DNA of 21,399 nucleotides from Phycisphaerales bacterium (GTDB lineage: Bacteria; Planctomycetota; Phycisphaerae; Sedimentisphaerales; Anaerohalosphaeraceae), in contig DSDH01000076.1 of the NCBI GenBank assembly GCA_011055475.1, forward strand, positions 1 through 21,399, given 5' to 3'. The notes beneath the pieces were generated by a model. The model saw only the letters and a program-made list of their open reading frames with translations. It was not told the origin of the DNA and ran no database searches. Of the stretch, positions 14,539 through 21,399 are shown one piece after another (position 1 is the stretch's first letter; each line of letters opens with the position of its first letter). Both the position numbers and the translations under genes were made by a program.

Positions 14539-16986
14539 TTACTCGCGTCCGCAGCACCTCTTATATTTTTTGCCGCTGCCGCAGGGGCAAGGGTCGTTTC
14601 GGCCCACCTTCGTGTCAAAGGCCGACTCGGGCTCGCTCAATGTGTCAAACAGCGGCATGGTGGCCTCCGCCGCAGGGTCAGCCGGGGCGGCGTTTGTCTC
14701 AAGGCCCAGCGCCTGGAGCATGGCATGCCGCGGTACTTGCATCGGCACCGGCCCAGCGGGATCGGGGATACTCCGGATTTGGATGGCGACCCGCTGACGG
14801 CCTTCGGGCGTTCGGCACATTTGCCTCGGCGTCTTGCCTTTGAACGCCGGAATGGGTTGATCGAGCCATGCCATATATTGCTTGTTGAGCATGGCCTGTA
14901 GTGACTCGGCCATCTCCGGGGTGATGTCCTCGGCCTCAGGCGCACCTTGATTCTCCGCCGTCTCCCGGCGCAGGTCCTCCACGCTGCGGGTGGTTACATC
15001 CTGAAGCGTCACTCCCGGCAGTTTCGTCAACCACTTGTGAGCCTTGGCGAATCGCGGGGCCGAGTTGGTCTCCAAAATCATTATATTGGCGGCCAGTTCA
15101 ATCCGGCCCAGAATCACCGGTCCGTCGAGCATCTCTGCGCCACGGCCGGCGGTCTTAAGCCAGACAAACTCGTCGTTCTCTTCATCGTGCTCAATGTCCC
15201 TCCGCTGGAGCAGGGCGCCTCGGACGGCGGCCGGATCCGCAACCGAGAAGGATGCCGTATGGAGAAGGAACTCGTCGCCGTCTGTGTTCTGTAATCTCAT
15301 ATGTTCCAGATCCTTCCGACGCTCATCGATCCAACTCCAGAGCCAGCCGAATACGTGGGCTGCGTTCTTCAGCTCTTCCGACGTGAATTGCAGCCCGCAG
15401 TCCGCGAGAAACGCCACGGCCGCCGAACCCGTCCCTGCGTTGAACGGTGGGCCCGCGACGGCCAGGAAATGGAATTGACCGGCCGGATAGACGCGGGCCG
15501 TCAGGAAGGTGCCGTCGTCGATATTCTCCGACAGAAGTTGGTCGTGGACCGTCACCGTTCCGCTCAGCAACACATCCTCCAAGTCCACCGTCCCGGCGCG
15601 CGGATCACGGGCCGCCACGCGGTAAAGGCTGGGATGAGCCTCCATCTGGGCTTGGAGCAGCATCGCCTCGGCCTTGGGCAGCCTTTTGGCGAGCATCTTC
15701 TCGGCCTGGGTCTTGCTCCGACGCGTAGGACGATAGTGCAACACCCACCACGTGGCATAGGCGGCCGCCACACCCTGGTTGTGATAGGCTTTGAGATAGT
15801 GTTCGAGATCCTCGTCTCCGAAGTATCGCCGGGCGGCTCGCGAGGACCACAGCCGATCGTCGTCATCCAGGTAATCAGTGAATCGGGTTGCCAGTCGTCG
15901 ATCGATCTCCTTCCAGGCGGCCAGGTCGTCCGGTGCGGGGGCTTTGGCTTCGGCCTTGCGGGCCGAGCGTTTGTCTCGTTGGGCCGCGCGGCGGTCCATG
16001 AAGCCAAGCAGATCATCCGCGACCGCCTGGAGCGCCGGGATGACGGGCTGGTACTCACATCGGGCCCCTTTCTTCCGCAGCGGCGGCGCCACCGCATCAT
16101 GCAAACGGCGGCTCGAGAAAACCAGATGACGTGGTACGCCCAAAGGAGCACCGGACAGGAGCCCGCGGAACGCCTCCTCCAAGGCCGCCACCGCCTCCTG
16201 CAGCTCCGTGCCAAAGAACGGTTTGGCCTGCAAAACCATGCCGCTCGCCGCGTCGACGACCAGTAGAAGCAGCATGCTGCGATCGTCGCCCTCGACACCC
16301 GCGGGCAGCAAAGGCGTGCCGACGAGCCACGTGGCATTCAGTAAACCGAGGCCCGACAGGTCCAGACCCGACGCCGCAAACACATACGGTCCCGACACGC
16401 CCGACCGGCGGCCCAGGGTCTGGCGCGACACCGAGATCGTGGGACGCATCAGATCGCCACCGACCGTGATAACGCAGACTCCGCCCGGGTCGTCGAGCTT
16501 TGCCGGCTGCAAAAGACCCTTGTCGTCGGCCATGAGCACCGCATTCGTGGCGGCCAGCAAAAGCTTGAGTTCGGGTCCCTCTGGTAATCGCGGCTGGCGA
16601 TACGCCGCCTTGACCAGGAATTCGGGCGCCAGTTCGTTGTGCCGGGGATGAAGGCCCGCCCCTCGATACATGGCCTGTGTCTCGGGCTCCAGGGCAGCAA
16701 AGGGCACCATGCTGAAGCTCACCATGTCCATCGCTTCATGGGTATCGTCCCCGGGCCCCTCGTCGGATGTCAAGTCGGCGAATGCTTCCACGGCCTCCGG
16801 CCCACGGAAAAGCATCAGCCCGTACTGCTCGCCGGCATCCCCCATCACGCTGCCGATTACGAGGTTTGGGTCATCGGGGAGGTGGAGCCCCAGGCAGTCG
16901 AAGTTAGTGAACCGCTCCCACGGCCGCCGCGTATGAAACCTCCGCGTGACCTCAAGAACCTGATGAATCAGATCGTGATCTGCCAT
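14539..16986 (-). CDS. Large protein of unknown function with C-terminal SEC-C metal-binding motif
   Basis: I do not recognise the function. The 815-residue product ends in a SEC-C zinc motif, CPCGSGKKYKRCC with Cys at 800, 802, 811 and 812, the short motif first known from SecA tails and found on many unrelated proteins. Just before it, residues ~717-738 read GKTPRQMCRTPEGRQ, a segment often seen ahead of SEC-C tails. Residues ~236-330 form an alpha/beta region (MLLLLVVDAASGMVLQA, then VPRHLVFSSRRLHDAVAPPL) that resembles, from memory, DUF6930-type domains. A charged linker rich in Lys/Arg/Ala lies at ~331-352. No signal peptide or membrane helix is seen. The start has two GGAG-type ribosome binding sites within 15 nt upstream and a promoter-like element at 17037-17065. 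Confidence 0.85.
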   Translation of the reverse strand: MADHDLIHQVLEVTRRFHTRRPWERFTNFDCLGLHLPDDPNLVIGSVMGDAGEQYGLMLFRGPEAVEAFADLTSDEGPGDDTHEAMDMVSFSMVPFAALEPETQAMYRGAGLHPRHNELAPEFLVKAAYRQPRLPEGPELKLLLAATNAVLMADDKGLLQPAKLDDPGGVCVITVGGDLMRPTISVSRQTLGRRSGVSGPYVFAASGLDLSGLGLLNATWLVGTPLLPAGVEGDDRSMLLLLVVDAASGMVLQAKPFFGTELQEAVAALEEAFRGLLSGAPLGVPRHLVFSSRRLHDAVAPPLRKKGARCEYQPVIPALQAVADDLLGFMDRRAAQRDKRSARKAEAKAPAPDDLAAWKEIDRRLATRFTDYLDDDDRLWSSRAARRYFGDEDLEHYLKAYHNQGVAAAYATWWVLHYRPTRRSKTQAEKMLAKRLPKAEAMLLQAQMEAHPSLYRVAARDPRAGTVDLEDVLLSGTVTVHDQLLSENIDDGTFLTARVYPAGQFHFLAVAGPPFNAGTGSAAVAFLADCGLQFTSEELKNAAHVFGWLWSWIDERRKDLEHMRLQNTDGDEFLLHTASFSVADPAAVRGALLQRRDIEHDEENDEFVWLKTAGRGAEMLDGPVILGRIELAANIMILETNSAPRFAKAHKWLTKLPGVTLQDVTTRSVEDLRRETAENQGAPEAEDITPEMAESLQAMLNKQYMAWLDQPIPAFKGKTPRQMCRTPEGRQRVAIQIRSIPDPAGPVPMQVPRHAMLQALGLETNAAPADPAAEATMPLFDTLSEPESAFDTKVGRNDPCPCGSGKKYKRCCGRE

Positions 16987-17036
16987 CGTTTCTCCTTTCT
17001 CCTTATGCCTGCCGGGGCCTTGGGCCTTCGTGCCCG

Positions 17037-17065
17037 ATTTTGCCTGTCTGCCGCGATGCGGTCAA
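17037..17065 (-). promoter_or_regulatory. Putative sigma70-type promoter for the SEC-C gene
   Basis: Read on the minus strand, TTGACC (17060-17065) and CAAAAT (17037-17042) are separated by exactly 17 nt. The start codon at 16986 lies about 50 nt downstream. The -35 matches 5 of 6 consensus bases and the -10 matches 4 of 6. Confidence 0.5.
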
Positions 17066-17178
17066 TGGCCATGCTCCCGATATTACCGCACCGCTCCCGT
17101 TAACGCCATAACCACAGCCTACCCCTGGCGATCCCCTGTCCCATGGCGGTTCGAACGGATGCCTGTGATCCGGCTGCT

Positions 17179-17199
17179 GCCCACGCGTTGGTCGCGGGC
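17179..17199 (-). other. Hairpin overlapping the stop of the YkgJ-type gene
   Basis: GCCC-AC-GCG at 17179-17187 pairs with CGC-GGGC at 17193-17199, around the loop TTGGT, with a two-base bulge. It touches the stop codon of the minus-strand gene. No T-run follows on the minus strand, so it is more likely an RNA 3'-end stabilising structure than an efficient intrinsic terminator, if it has a role at all. Confidence 0.35.
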
Positions 17200-17756
17200 T
17201 AATAATGTCCCTGTCCTCGTCGGCGGAAGGGAAGCTCGCGTTTGAGGGCCTCAAGAACCTGGTAAACCACCGGACAGGTGTACGTCCGTTCGAGCATCGC
17301 CATCAGGCGATATGCAAATCTCGGTTCGTACAAGTAGGGGTATTCTCGGCACTGGGTGGGGCGGTCTTCATACACGGTGCACCGGTTACCGTTCAGGAAC
17401 GGACATGGGCGGCCTTGCAGCCGCCACTGGCTGGGTCCGTCAGGGTCCACGTCGTCCTCATCGGGCGTGGCCACGCACTCCACGTACCGTTCATGGAACT
17501 CCTCTACCGACACGTCCAGCCGGGCGGCCAGCCGCTCTATCTCCTCGGCCGTGACTGTCGGGACCAGCTCCCGGCGGCAATTGCCGCATGTCGTGCAGTC
17601 GAAATCCGCCCAGATGTGACGTGTCGTCTCCCATACCAACTCATCCAACTGTTCATCGGAGAGCTTGTCCTGCCATTTCAGGAACCGACGGAACTCGAAG
17701 TTCTCGTCGTCGGCCTGCTCCGCCGACAACCGGACGTTCTTCGCGTCTACCTCCAT
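17199..17756 (-). CDS. YkgJ-type cysteine cluster protein (putative zinc/iron-chelating)
   Basis: The 185 residues carry the cysteine layout of the YkgJ/UPF0153 family: C54xxC57xxC60 (CTTCGNCRRE), C94, then C118-P-F-L-N-G-N-R-C126-TVYEDRPTQC136REYPY. The PCPFL...C.VYE.RP..CR.YP pattern is diagnostic. The cysteines are thought to bind a metal or Fe-S centre; the cellular role of the family is poorly known. An N-terminal ~45 residues rich in charged residues precedes the cluster. The ATG at 17756 follows GGAGG (17763-17767) by 6 nt. The gene is divergent from the GH43-like gene and has its own promoter-like sequence at 17816-17844. It shares its strand with the SEC-C gene but is 212 nt away from it. 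Confidence 0.9.
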   Translation of the reverse strand: MEVDAKNVRLSAEQADDENFEFRRFLKWQDKLSDEQLDELVWETTRHIWADFDCTTCGNCRRELVPTVTAEEIERLAARLDVSVEEFHERYVECVATPDEDDVDPDGPSQWRLQGRPCPFLNGNRCTVYEDRPTQCREYPYLYEPRFAYRLMAMLERTYTCPVVYQVLEALKRELPFRRRGQGHY

Positions 17757-17815
17757 GGTTCGCCTCCGTCAATCCGCGGTGTACCCTGTGTTCAACGGTC
17801 CGCTCGACGTGGACC

Positions 17816-17844
17816 ATCATAACGGCGGCCAAAGGGACTGGCAA
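17816..17844 (-). promoter_or_regulatory. Putative sigma70-type promoter for the YkgJ-type gene
   Basis: On the minus strand TTGCCA (17839-17844) and TATGAT (17816-17821) are 17 nt apart, each matching 5 of 6 consensus bases. The start codon at 17756 lies about 50-60 nt downstream. This is one of the best promoter-like elements of the window. Confidence 0.55.
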
Positions 17845-17929
17845 TGACATCACGCTCCGCGCCCTGGGACGAAAGGCCAAGCAGGGCGGTCCGCGTGGGG
17901 GGCGTGGCTGCAGGTCGGCCCATCGACGG

Positions 17930-17959
17930 TTGAAACCCGCGGACCCTTTCGGGTATCAT
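17930..17959 (+). promoter_or_regulatory. Putative sigma70-type promoter for the GH43-like gene
   Basis: TTGAAA (17930-17935) and TATCAT (17954-17959) are separated by 18 nt. The start codon at 18027 lies about 60 nt downstream of the expected transcription start. It is divergent from the promoter at 17816-17844, with about 85 nt between the two -35 elements. Confidence 0.5.
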
Positions 17960-18026
17960 CATTGTGACGTCGGTGCGATGCGCCTTGAATGGGAGCCCCT
18001 CAACAAGCGGATACGGAGGAATGAAC

Positions 18027-20192
18027 ATGGCTGCGAAACTGCATGGCCTACGAGCCGTTCTTGTTGTCCTGGTCGCGACGGCGGCGACTCTGTCTGCGAC
18101 GACCTATCGCAATCCTGTTATCGAGGACAATCTGGCCGATCCCGCCGTCATCCGGCACGAGGGCGTGTATTACCTGTATGCCACCGGCGAGGTCGACGGC
18201 GACAACGGCTACCGCGCGTATACCTCCACCAACCTCATCGACTGGGAACGCGGCCCCATCGTGTTCCGTCCCGGCCCGCCGCACATCTGGGCGCCGGATG
18301 TCTGGCGCGACCCGGCCTCCGGCCGCTTCTTTCTCTACTACACGGCCAACCAGACCGTCGGCGTCGCCGATGCGGACGGGCCGCTCGGCCCGTTCACCCT
18401 CCGCCGCAAGCTCTTCGACCAGGCCATCGACGCCCACCTGTTCCGCGATGATGATGGCCGGCTTTACCTTTACGTCGTCCAACTGCCGAGCTTCCGTATC
18501 ACGGTCCAGCCTATGGCCGACCCCATCGAGCCCGTCGGCGAGCCCAAGGTCATCCTGCAACCTGAAGCCGACTGGGAGACCCGCGCCGGGCATGTCACCG
18601 AGGGTCCCTGGATGATCAAGCGGCAGGGGCGTTACTACCTGCTCTACAGCGGCTCCGGGGCCAACACGCCGGACTACGCCGTGGGCTACGCGACCGCCGA
18701 CAGCCCGATGGGGCCGTTCACCCGCGCCCCGCATAATCCGATCGTGCACCGATCCGAGGGCTTGTTCGGGCCGGGCCATGGATGCGCGATCCAGGATGAC
18801 GCCGGTCGTTGGTGGCACGTCTACCACCAGAAACGCACCGACCGCATCGAGTGGCCCCGCTTCGTGTGCATCGATCCGTTGTGGTTCGATCAGCATGGCA
18901 ATCTGTTTGGCCGTGCCACCCGCGGCACGACCCACGCCGGTCCCACCGTCACTGCCAAGGAAGCGAAACGTCACTTCGACCCCTTCGTGTGGCGATCCGA
19001 GCCGCCGGGCGGTTGTCCCTTCGAGCCCTCCAAGGCGCTCACGGGTATCGAGTTTGTGGGCCTTCACAGCGACTATCGTTTCGCCGACACGTGGTACCCC
19101 TCCTGGGCCGCCGACGGCAACCTGTACTCGCCGTGGACCGATGGGTCCTTGCATGGGGAGTCATCCGTGTCCGACGCCATCGTGCCCGATGCCGACGGTT
19201 TCGGCGGGTTTCGCATGGTCCGCGGCAAGGCCACAACCGGCCAGGCCGTCCTGATCGGCGATGATCCGCTCCATCTGACCGTCAAGAGCCTCGGCAAGGT
19301 CCAGGCCGATCCGCATCCCTATGGCGGGCGTTATCCCTGCGGCAGCCTCGTTCATCGCGGCATCTGGTACTACGGCACCTATTGCCTGTCACCGTCGGGC
19401 ATGACCCCCTTCGGTGAGATTACCTACAACTGGCCGTGGCTGGGTCCCTTCGTCGGTTTTCGCGTCTCGCGCGATCTCGGCAAAACGTGGCAGGAAACGC
19501 CCCACACACCCGCCAAGCCCCTGTTCGGCGAGACGGGCCTATGGGGCCACCCCCTCAAGATCGGGGCGCCGCACTTCGTCGATTTCGGCCGCGACATGGA
19601 GCATTCGCCCGATGGGATGGCCTATCTGCTCGCGCACGGCGCCGAATACCCGGACCCAAAACCTCGATTTGAAAACCTCAGTTGGATCACGGGCGACCAA
19701 GTGTACCTTCTGCGGGTCAAGCCCTCGCCCGAGATGATCAACGACCCCAAGGCCTACGAGTTTTTTGCCGGCCATGATGCCCAGGGGCGCCCCACGTGGA
19801 CGAGCGATTTTTCGGCCATGGAACCACTGCTTGAATGGAACAACAATATGGGCTGTGTGACGGCGACGTACGTCGCGCCCTTGAAGAAGTACCTCATGTT
19901 CGTCACCGATGGCGGCAACACCTGTGCGCGGATGAACACCACGGTCCTGGAGGCCGACACGCTCACCGGTCCGTGGCGGCTGGTTACGTACCTGAAGGAC
20001 TTCGGCGAGCAGGCCTATTTCGTCAACCTGCCCTCCAAGTTCATCAGCCCCGATGGCCGCACCGCGTGGCTCTGCTACTCGGCCAACTTCGCGCCCAACT
20101 GGAACAACGAGAAGATCCGGTCCAACCCGCCCGGCAGCCACTACGGCCTGGTCTTACAGAAGATACGTCTCCTCGGCCCCGATGGCCCCTGA
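18027..20192 (+). CDS. Secreted GH43-like glycoside hydrolase with second C-terminal propeller-like domain
   Basis: GH43 enzymes are five-bladed propellers that cleave arabinose- or xylose-containing plant polysaccharides and similar glycans by inversion. Residues ~1-24 form a signal peptide (LRAVLVVLVATAATLSA). The GH43 triad is visible: Asp38 in LADPAVIRHEGVYYLYAT (base), Asp135 in IDAHLFRDDDGRLYLY (pKa modulator) and Glu192 in TEGPWMIKRQGRYYLLY (acid). A further GHGCAIQDDAGRWWHVYHQ block is typical. From ~residue 330 to 721 a second domain with repeated Trp/Asp-rich blade-like segments follows (WYPSWAADGNLYSPWTDG); it may be a sialidase-like or DUF4185-like propeller, which is uncertain. 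Start choice: GGAGG at 18015-18019 is 7 nt from the ATG at 18027 but only 1 nt from the ATG at 18021, so 18027 is preferred. The substrate is unknown. Confidence 0.85.
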   Translation: MAAKLHGLRAVLVVLVATAATLSATTYRNPVIEDNLADPAVIRHEGVYYLYATGEVDGDNGYRAYTSTNLIDWERGPIVFRPGPPHIWAPDVWRDPASGRFFLYYTANQTVGVADADGPLGPFTLRRKLFDQAIDAHLFRDDDGRLYLYVVQLPSFRITVQPMADPIEPVGEPKVILQPEADWETRAGHVTEGPWMIKRQGRYYLLYSGSGANTPDYAVGYATADSPMGPFTRAPHNPIVHRSEGLFGPGHGCAIQDDAGRWWHVYHQKRTDRIEWPRFVCIDPLWFDQHGNLFGRATRGTTHAGPTVTAKEAKRHFDPFVWRSEPPGGCPFEPSKALTGIEFVGLHSDYRFADTWYPSWAADGNLYSPWTDGSLHGESSVSDAIVPDADGFGGFRMVRGKATTGQAVLIGDDPLHLTVKSLGKVQADPHPYGGRYPCGSLVHRGIWYYGTYCLSPSGMTPFGEITYNWPWLGPFVGFRVSRDLGKTWQETPHTPAKPLFGETGLWGHPLKIGAPHFVDFGRDMEHSPDGMAYLLAHGAEYPDPKPRFENLSWITGDQVYLLRVKPSPEMINDPKAYEFFAGHDAQGRPTWTSDFSAMEPLLEWNNNMGCVTATYVAPLKKYLMFVTDGGNTCARMNTTVLEADTLTGPWRLVTYLKDFGEQAYFVNLPSKFISPDGRTAWLCYSANFAPNWNNEKIRSNPPGSHYGLVLQKIRLLGPDGP

Positions 20193-20232
20193 TATAACCG
20201 GGCCTCGATTAATCCCGTTGTTGTACTTGAAC

Positions 20233-20271
20233 GAAAAAGGCCCACAGCCTTGAACGGCTGTGAGCCCTTGT
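20233..20271. terminator. Bidirectional intrinsic terminator between convergent genes
   Basis: CACAGCC (20243-20249) and GGCTGTG (20256-20262) form a perfect 7-bp stem with loop TTGAAC, extended past a mismatch by further G-C and A-T pairs. On the minus strand the stem is followed by a run of five T, and on the + strand by a weaker T-rich CTTGTCTTTC. It lies 40 nt after the GH43-like stop and 44 nt after the stop of the minus-strand gene at 20315, so it can end both transcripts. Confidence 0.7.
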
Positions 20272-20314
20272 CTTTCAACAACGGCGGCCATCTGACGTCA
20301 AGACATCCGAGCCG

Positions 20315-20830
20315 CTATGCCGACGCCCCGGTTGTCGCCTCGGTCTTGGCCGTCCTGGTCTTGCGCGTCTTGGTCTTGTGCGTCTTGCGCTTCTGAGTTC
20401 CCTTTTCACCACGGTCCGTCGAACGGCCGGATGCCCTGTGGTTGCACGTATAGCCTTTGCCCCGCACGTTCTTAAAACACGAAAACTGTCCCAGATACAC
20501 GCGGATCGTACCCTCGCTGAGCCCCGTTTTCTTGGCGATCTCGCTGACCGGCATCGGCGTGCTGCCCATCACGCGGCAGAGCTGCTCCGGCCCTGATCCA
20601 GGCTTGGGATGGGCTGCTTTACGGGCCTTGCTCGTCTTGCCTCCGGGTTTGCCCTTTGCCCGACGGGTCGGCTTGTCGCATCCCTCCAACAAGGCCGTCA
20701 GATCCTCGCGCAAGCGGATGATCTGATCGATGGCCTTATGAAGCTGTCCGACCTTCTCTCGGATCCTCGCGACCTTGTTCGCATCCTCGACGGCCTTCTG
20801 CAAGCGGCCCAAATCAATGGTTTCAGCCAT
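20315..20830 (-). CDS. Small coiled-coil / winged helix-turn-helix protein with basic repeat tail
   Basis: I do not recognise a named family. The 171 residues have four parts. Residues ~5-50 are a heptad-like coiled coil (AVEDANKVARIREKVGQLHK). Residues 53-78 are a Lys/Arg/Gly-rich linker. Residues ~82-128 look like a winged helix-turn-helix: PMPVSEIAKKTGLSEGTIRV is the HTH, and the wing ends FKNVRGKGYTC. Residues ~140-165 form a Lys/Thr/Arg tail encoded by imperfect 15-nt tandem repeats. The architecture suggests an oligomeric DNA-binding or nucleoid-associated protein, which is inference. AAGGAG lies 7 nt before the ATG at 20830, and a good promoter is at 20875-20903. Confidence 0.82.
   Translation of the reverse strand: MAETIDLGRLQKAVEDANKVARIREKVGQLHKAIDQIIRLREDLTALLEGCDKPTRRAKGKPGGKTSKARKAAHPKPGSGPEQLCRVMGSTPMPVSEIAKKTGLSEGTIRVYLGQFSCFKNVRGKGYTCNHRASGRSTDRGEKGTQKRKTHKTKTRKTRTAKTEATTGASA
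20336..20395 (+). repeat. Imperfect 15-nt tandem repeat encoding the basic tail
   Basis: Copies at 20351-20365 (CGTCCTGGTCTTGCG), 20366-20380 (CGTCTTGGTCTTGTG) and 20381-20395 (CGTCTTGCGCTTCTG), plus a diverged copy at 20336-20350, each add five residues to the minus-strand protein, giving the units KRKTH, KTKTR, KTRTA, KTEAT. The whole-codon unit keeps the frame, so copy number could vary without breaking the gene. Confidence 0.75.
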
Positions 20831-20874
20831 GCGCGTACTCCTTATTCACGTCAGAACGTTGTGATAAAAAACTC

Positions 20875-20903
20875 AACATAGAAGACATATGAGCGGCCGT
20901 CAA
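20875..20903 (-). promoter_or_regulatory. Putative sigma70-type promoter for the coiled-coil/HTH gene
   Basis: On the minus strand TTGACG (20898-20903, 5 of 6 consensus bases) and TATGTT (20875-20880, 4 of 6) are separated by exactly 17 nt. The start codon at 20830 lies about 40 nt from the expected transcription start. Confidence 0.55.
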
Positions 20904-21237
20904 GTAGAACATGGGGTTTTTACAGATTGCAGTGTCTCCCGTGTTCCATATTCATAAACATCCTATTATTGTAGTTGTACAAGTGAGCCGTAAGGCAACC
21001 TGCGATCCGGTTTGTGCTGCGCTTCTGCGGACGCGGGCCGCCCTCAATAGGGGCGTCCCGTCACGAATCACGAAGGGACTGCCTCTGCCTGCTTGGGTGC
21101 GAGTCGTATCGCGATGGGATTATGCCGGCGTGCGTGGCCATCGTACCTCGACGGATTGCCGACGGCCTCTTCGAGCCCTTCGGGCATTATGCCCCGCGTG
21201 GGTAAAGACGAATATATCTGCCGGGATCCGACTGAAA

Positions 21238-21258
21238 ACATCCGTTTAGTTGGGATGT
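21238..21258 (-). terminator. Possible intrinsic terminator after tRNA-Val
   Basis: On the minus strand ACATCC and GGATGT form a perfect 6-bp stem with a 9-nt loop, followed by TTTTC. It lies about 30-50 nt downstream of the tRNA 3' end at 21291. The short T-run makes it tentative. Confidence 0.35.
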
Positions 21259-21290
21259 CGTGGGGGGGCGACGTGCCCGCGGCGAGAAAC

Positions 21291-21364
21291 TGGGCGTTAC
21301 AGGACTCGAACCTGTGACCTTACGGGTGTGATCCGTACGCTCTAGCCAACTGAGCTAAACGCCC
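21291..21364 (-). tRNA. tRNA-Val (anticodon CAC)
   Basis: On the minus strand the 74-nt sequence folds into a full cloverleaf: acceptor GGGCGTT/AACGCCC (7 pairs), D-stem GCTC/GAGC, anticodon stem TACGG/CCGTA with loop ATCACAC, and T-stem ACAGG/CCTGT with loop TTCGAGT. The anticodon CAC (21328-21330) reads GUG valine codons, which are frequent in this GC-rich genome. A73 is the last encoded base and no CCA follows. Confidence 0.95.
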
Positions 21365-21373
21365 GAAAACCGC

Positions 21374-21379
21374 ATTAGA
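21374..21379 (-). promoter_or_regulatory. Possible -10 element for tRNA-Val
   Basis: On the minus strand TCTAAT (5 of 6 consensus bases) lies about 10 nt before the tRNA 5' end. The matching -35 would fall at or beyond the window edge, so this cannot be completed. Confidence 0.3.
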
Positions 21380-21399
21380 CCCCAAGGGCCCCCATTCTG

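Larger units (their letters stand above)
20831..21290. other. 460-base region without a credible gene; possible structured RNA
   Basis: The left part (to ~20990) is AT-richer than the surroundings and contains the promoter of the minus-strand gene at 20875-20903. On the + strand a TATTAT (20964-20969) and the palindrome TTGTACAA (20975-20982) follow. The right part is GC-rich and has several hairpins: GGACGC 21029-21034 with GCGTCC 21053-21058 enclosing CCCT/AGGG around CAAT; and GCCC/GGGC at 21175-21185, which competes with GGGCA/TGCCC at 21182-21194. Open frames here (longest ~112 codons at 20911-21249) show no recognisable protein. It may be a small RNA gene or a decayed region. Confidence 0.35.

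Noticed and set aside
20911..21249. 112-codon open frame on the + strand
   Set aside because: No ribosome binding site, no recognisable domain, and a composition shift halfway through; it looks like chance.
21093..21317. Short + strand frame ending in the tRNA-Val region
   Set aside because: Its end is an antisense translation of the tRNA; no protein evidence.

Overview
The window is high-GC bacterial DNA whose first two thirds is a long ribosomal-protein superoperon on the + strand. It is the joined S10 (tail), spc and alpha clusters, from a truncated rplB to rplQ. Three features fit a member of the Planctomycetota, possibly Phycisphaerae: the lack of rpmD (L30) between rpsE and rplO, an L22 with a large N-terminal extension, and the adk-map-infA-rpmJ order. 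A secreted GH43-type glycosidase further on also fits. This placement is inference, because no search was possible.

Layout. Positions 1-13831 hold rplB(partial)-rpsS-rplV-rpsC-rplP-rpmC-rpsQ-rplN-rplX-rplE-rpsN-rpsH-rplF-rplR-rpsE-rplO-secY-adk-map-infA-rpmJ-rpsM-rpsK-rpsD-rpoA-rplQ. All are on the + strand with short gaps, or a 4-nt overlap at secY/adk. Then come a HIT-family hydrolase (13865-14281) and an initiator tRNA (14331-14404) with its own promoter and a possible terminator. The minus strand then carries an 815-residue SEC-C-tailed protein of unknown function and a cysteine-cluster (YkgJ-type) protein. Divergent from the latter is a secreted two-part GH43-like protein (18027-20192). 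A hairpin terminator separates it from a convergent small coiled-coil/helix-turn-helix protein with a basic repeat tail. About 460 bases without a credible gene follow, and a tRNA-Val(CAC) on the minus strand closes the window.

How the genes work together. The superoperon supplies core ribosomal proteins, the SecY translocon channel, adenylate kinase, methionine aminopeptidase, IF-1 and the RNA polymerase alpha subunit. With the nearby initiator tRNA, several translation-initiation functions (IF-1, N-terminal Met removal, tRNA-fMet) lie within about 5 kb. S14, S4 and L36 are all zinc-binding (cysteine-containing) versions.

The most unusual item is L22. Its first ~72 residues read like an XRE/Cro-type helix-turn-helix domain fused to a normal L22 body. 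Smaller oddities are a C1.U72 mismatch in the initiator tRNA, a shifted fourth zinc cysteine in adenylate kinase, a strong hairpin before rpoA, Ala and Met at two conserved positions of L2, and a possible structured non-coding region near 20930-21260.
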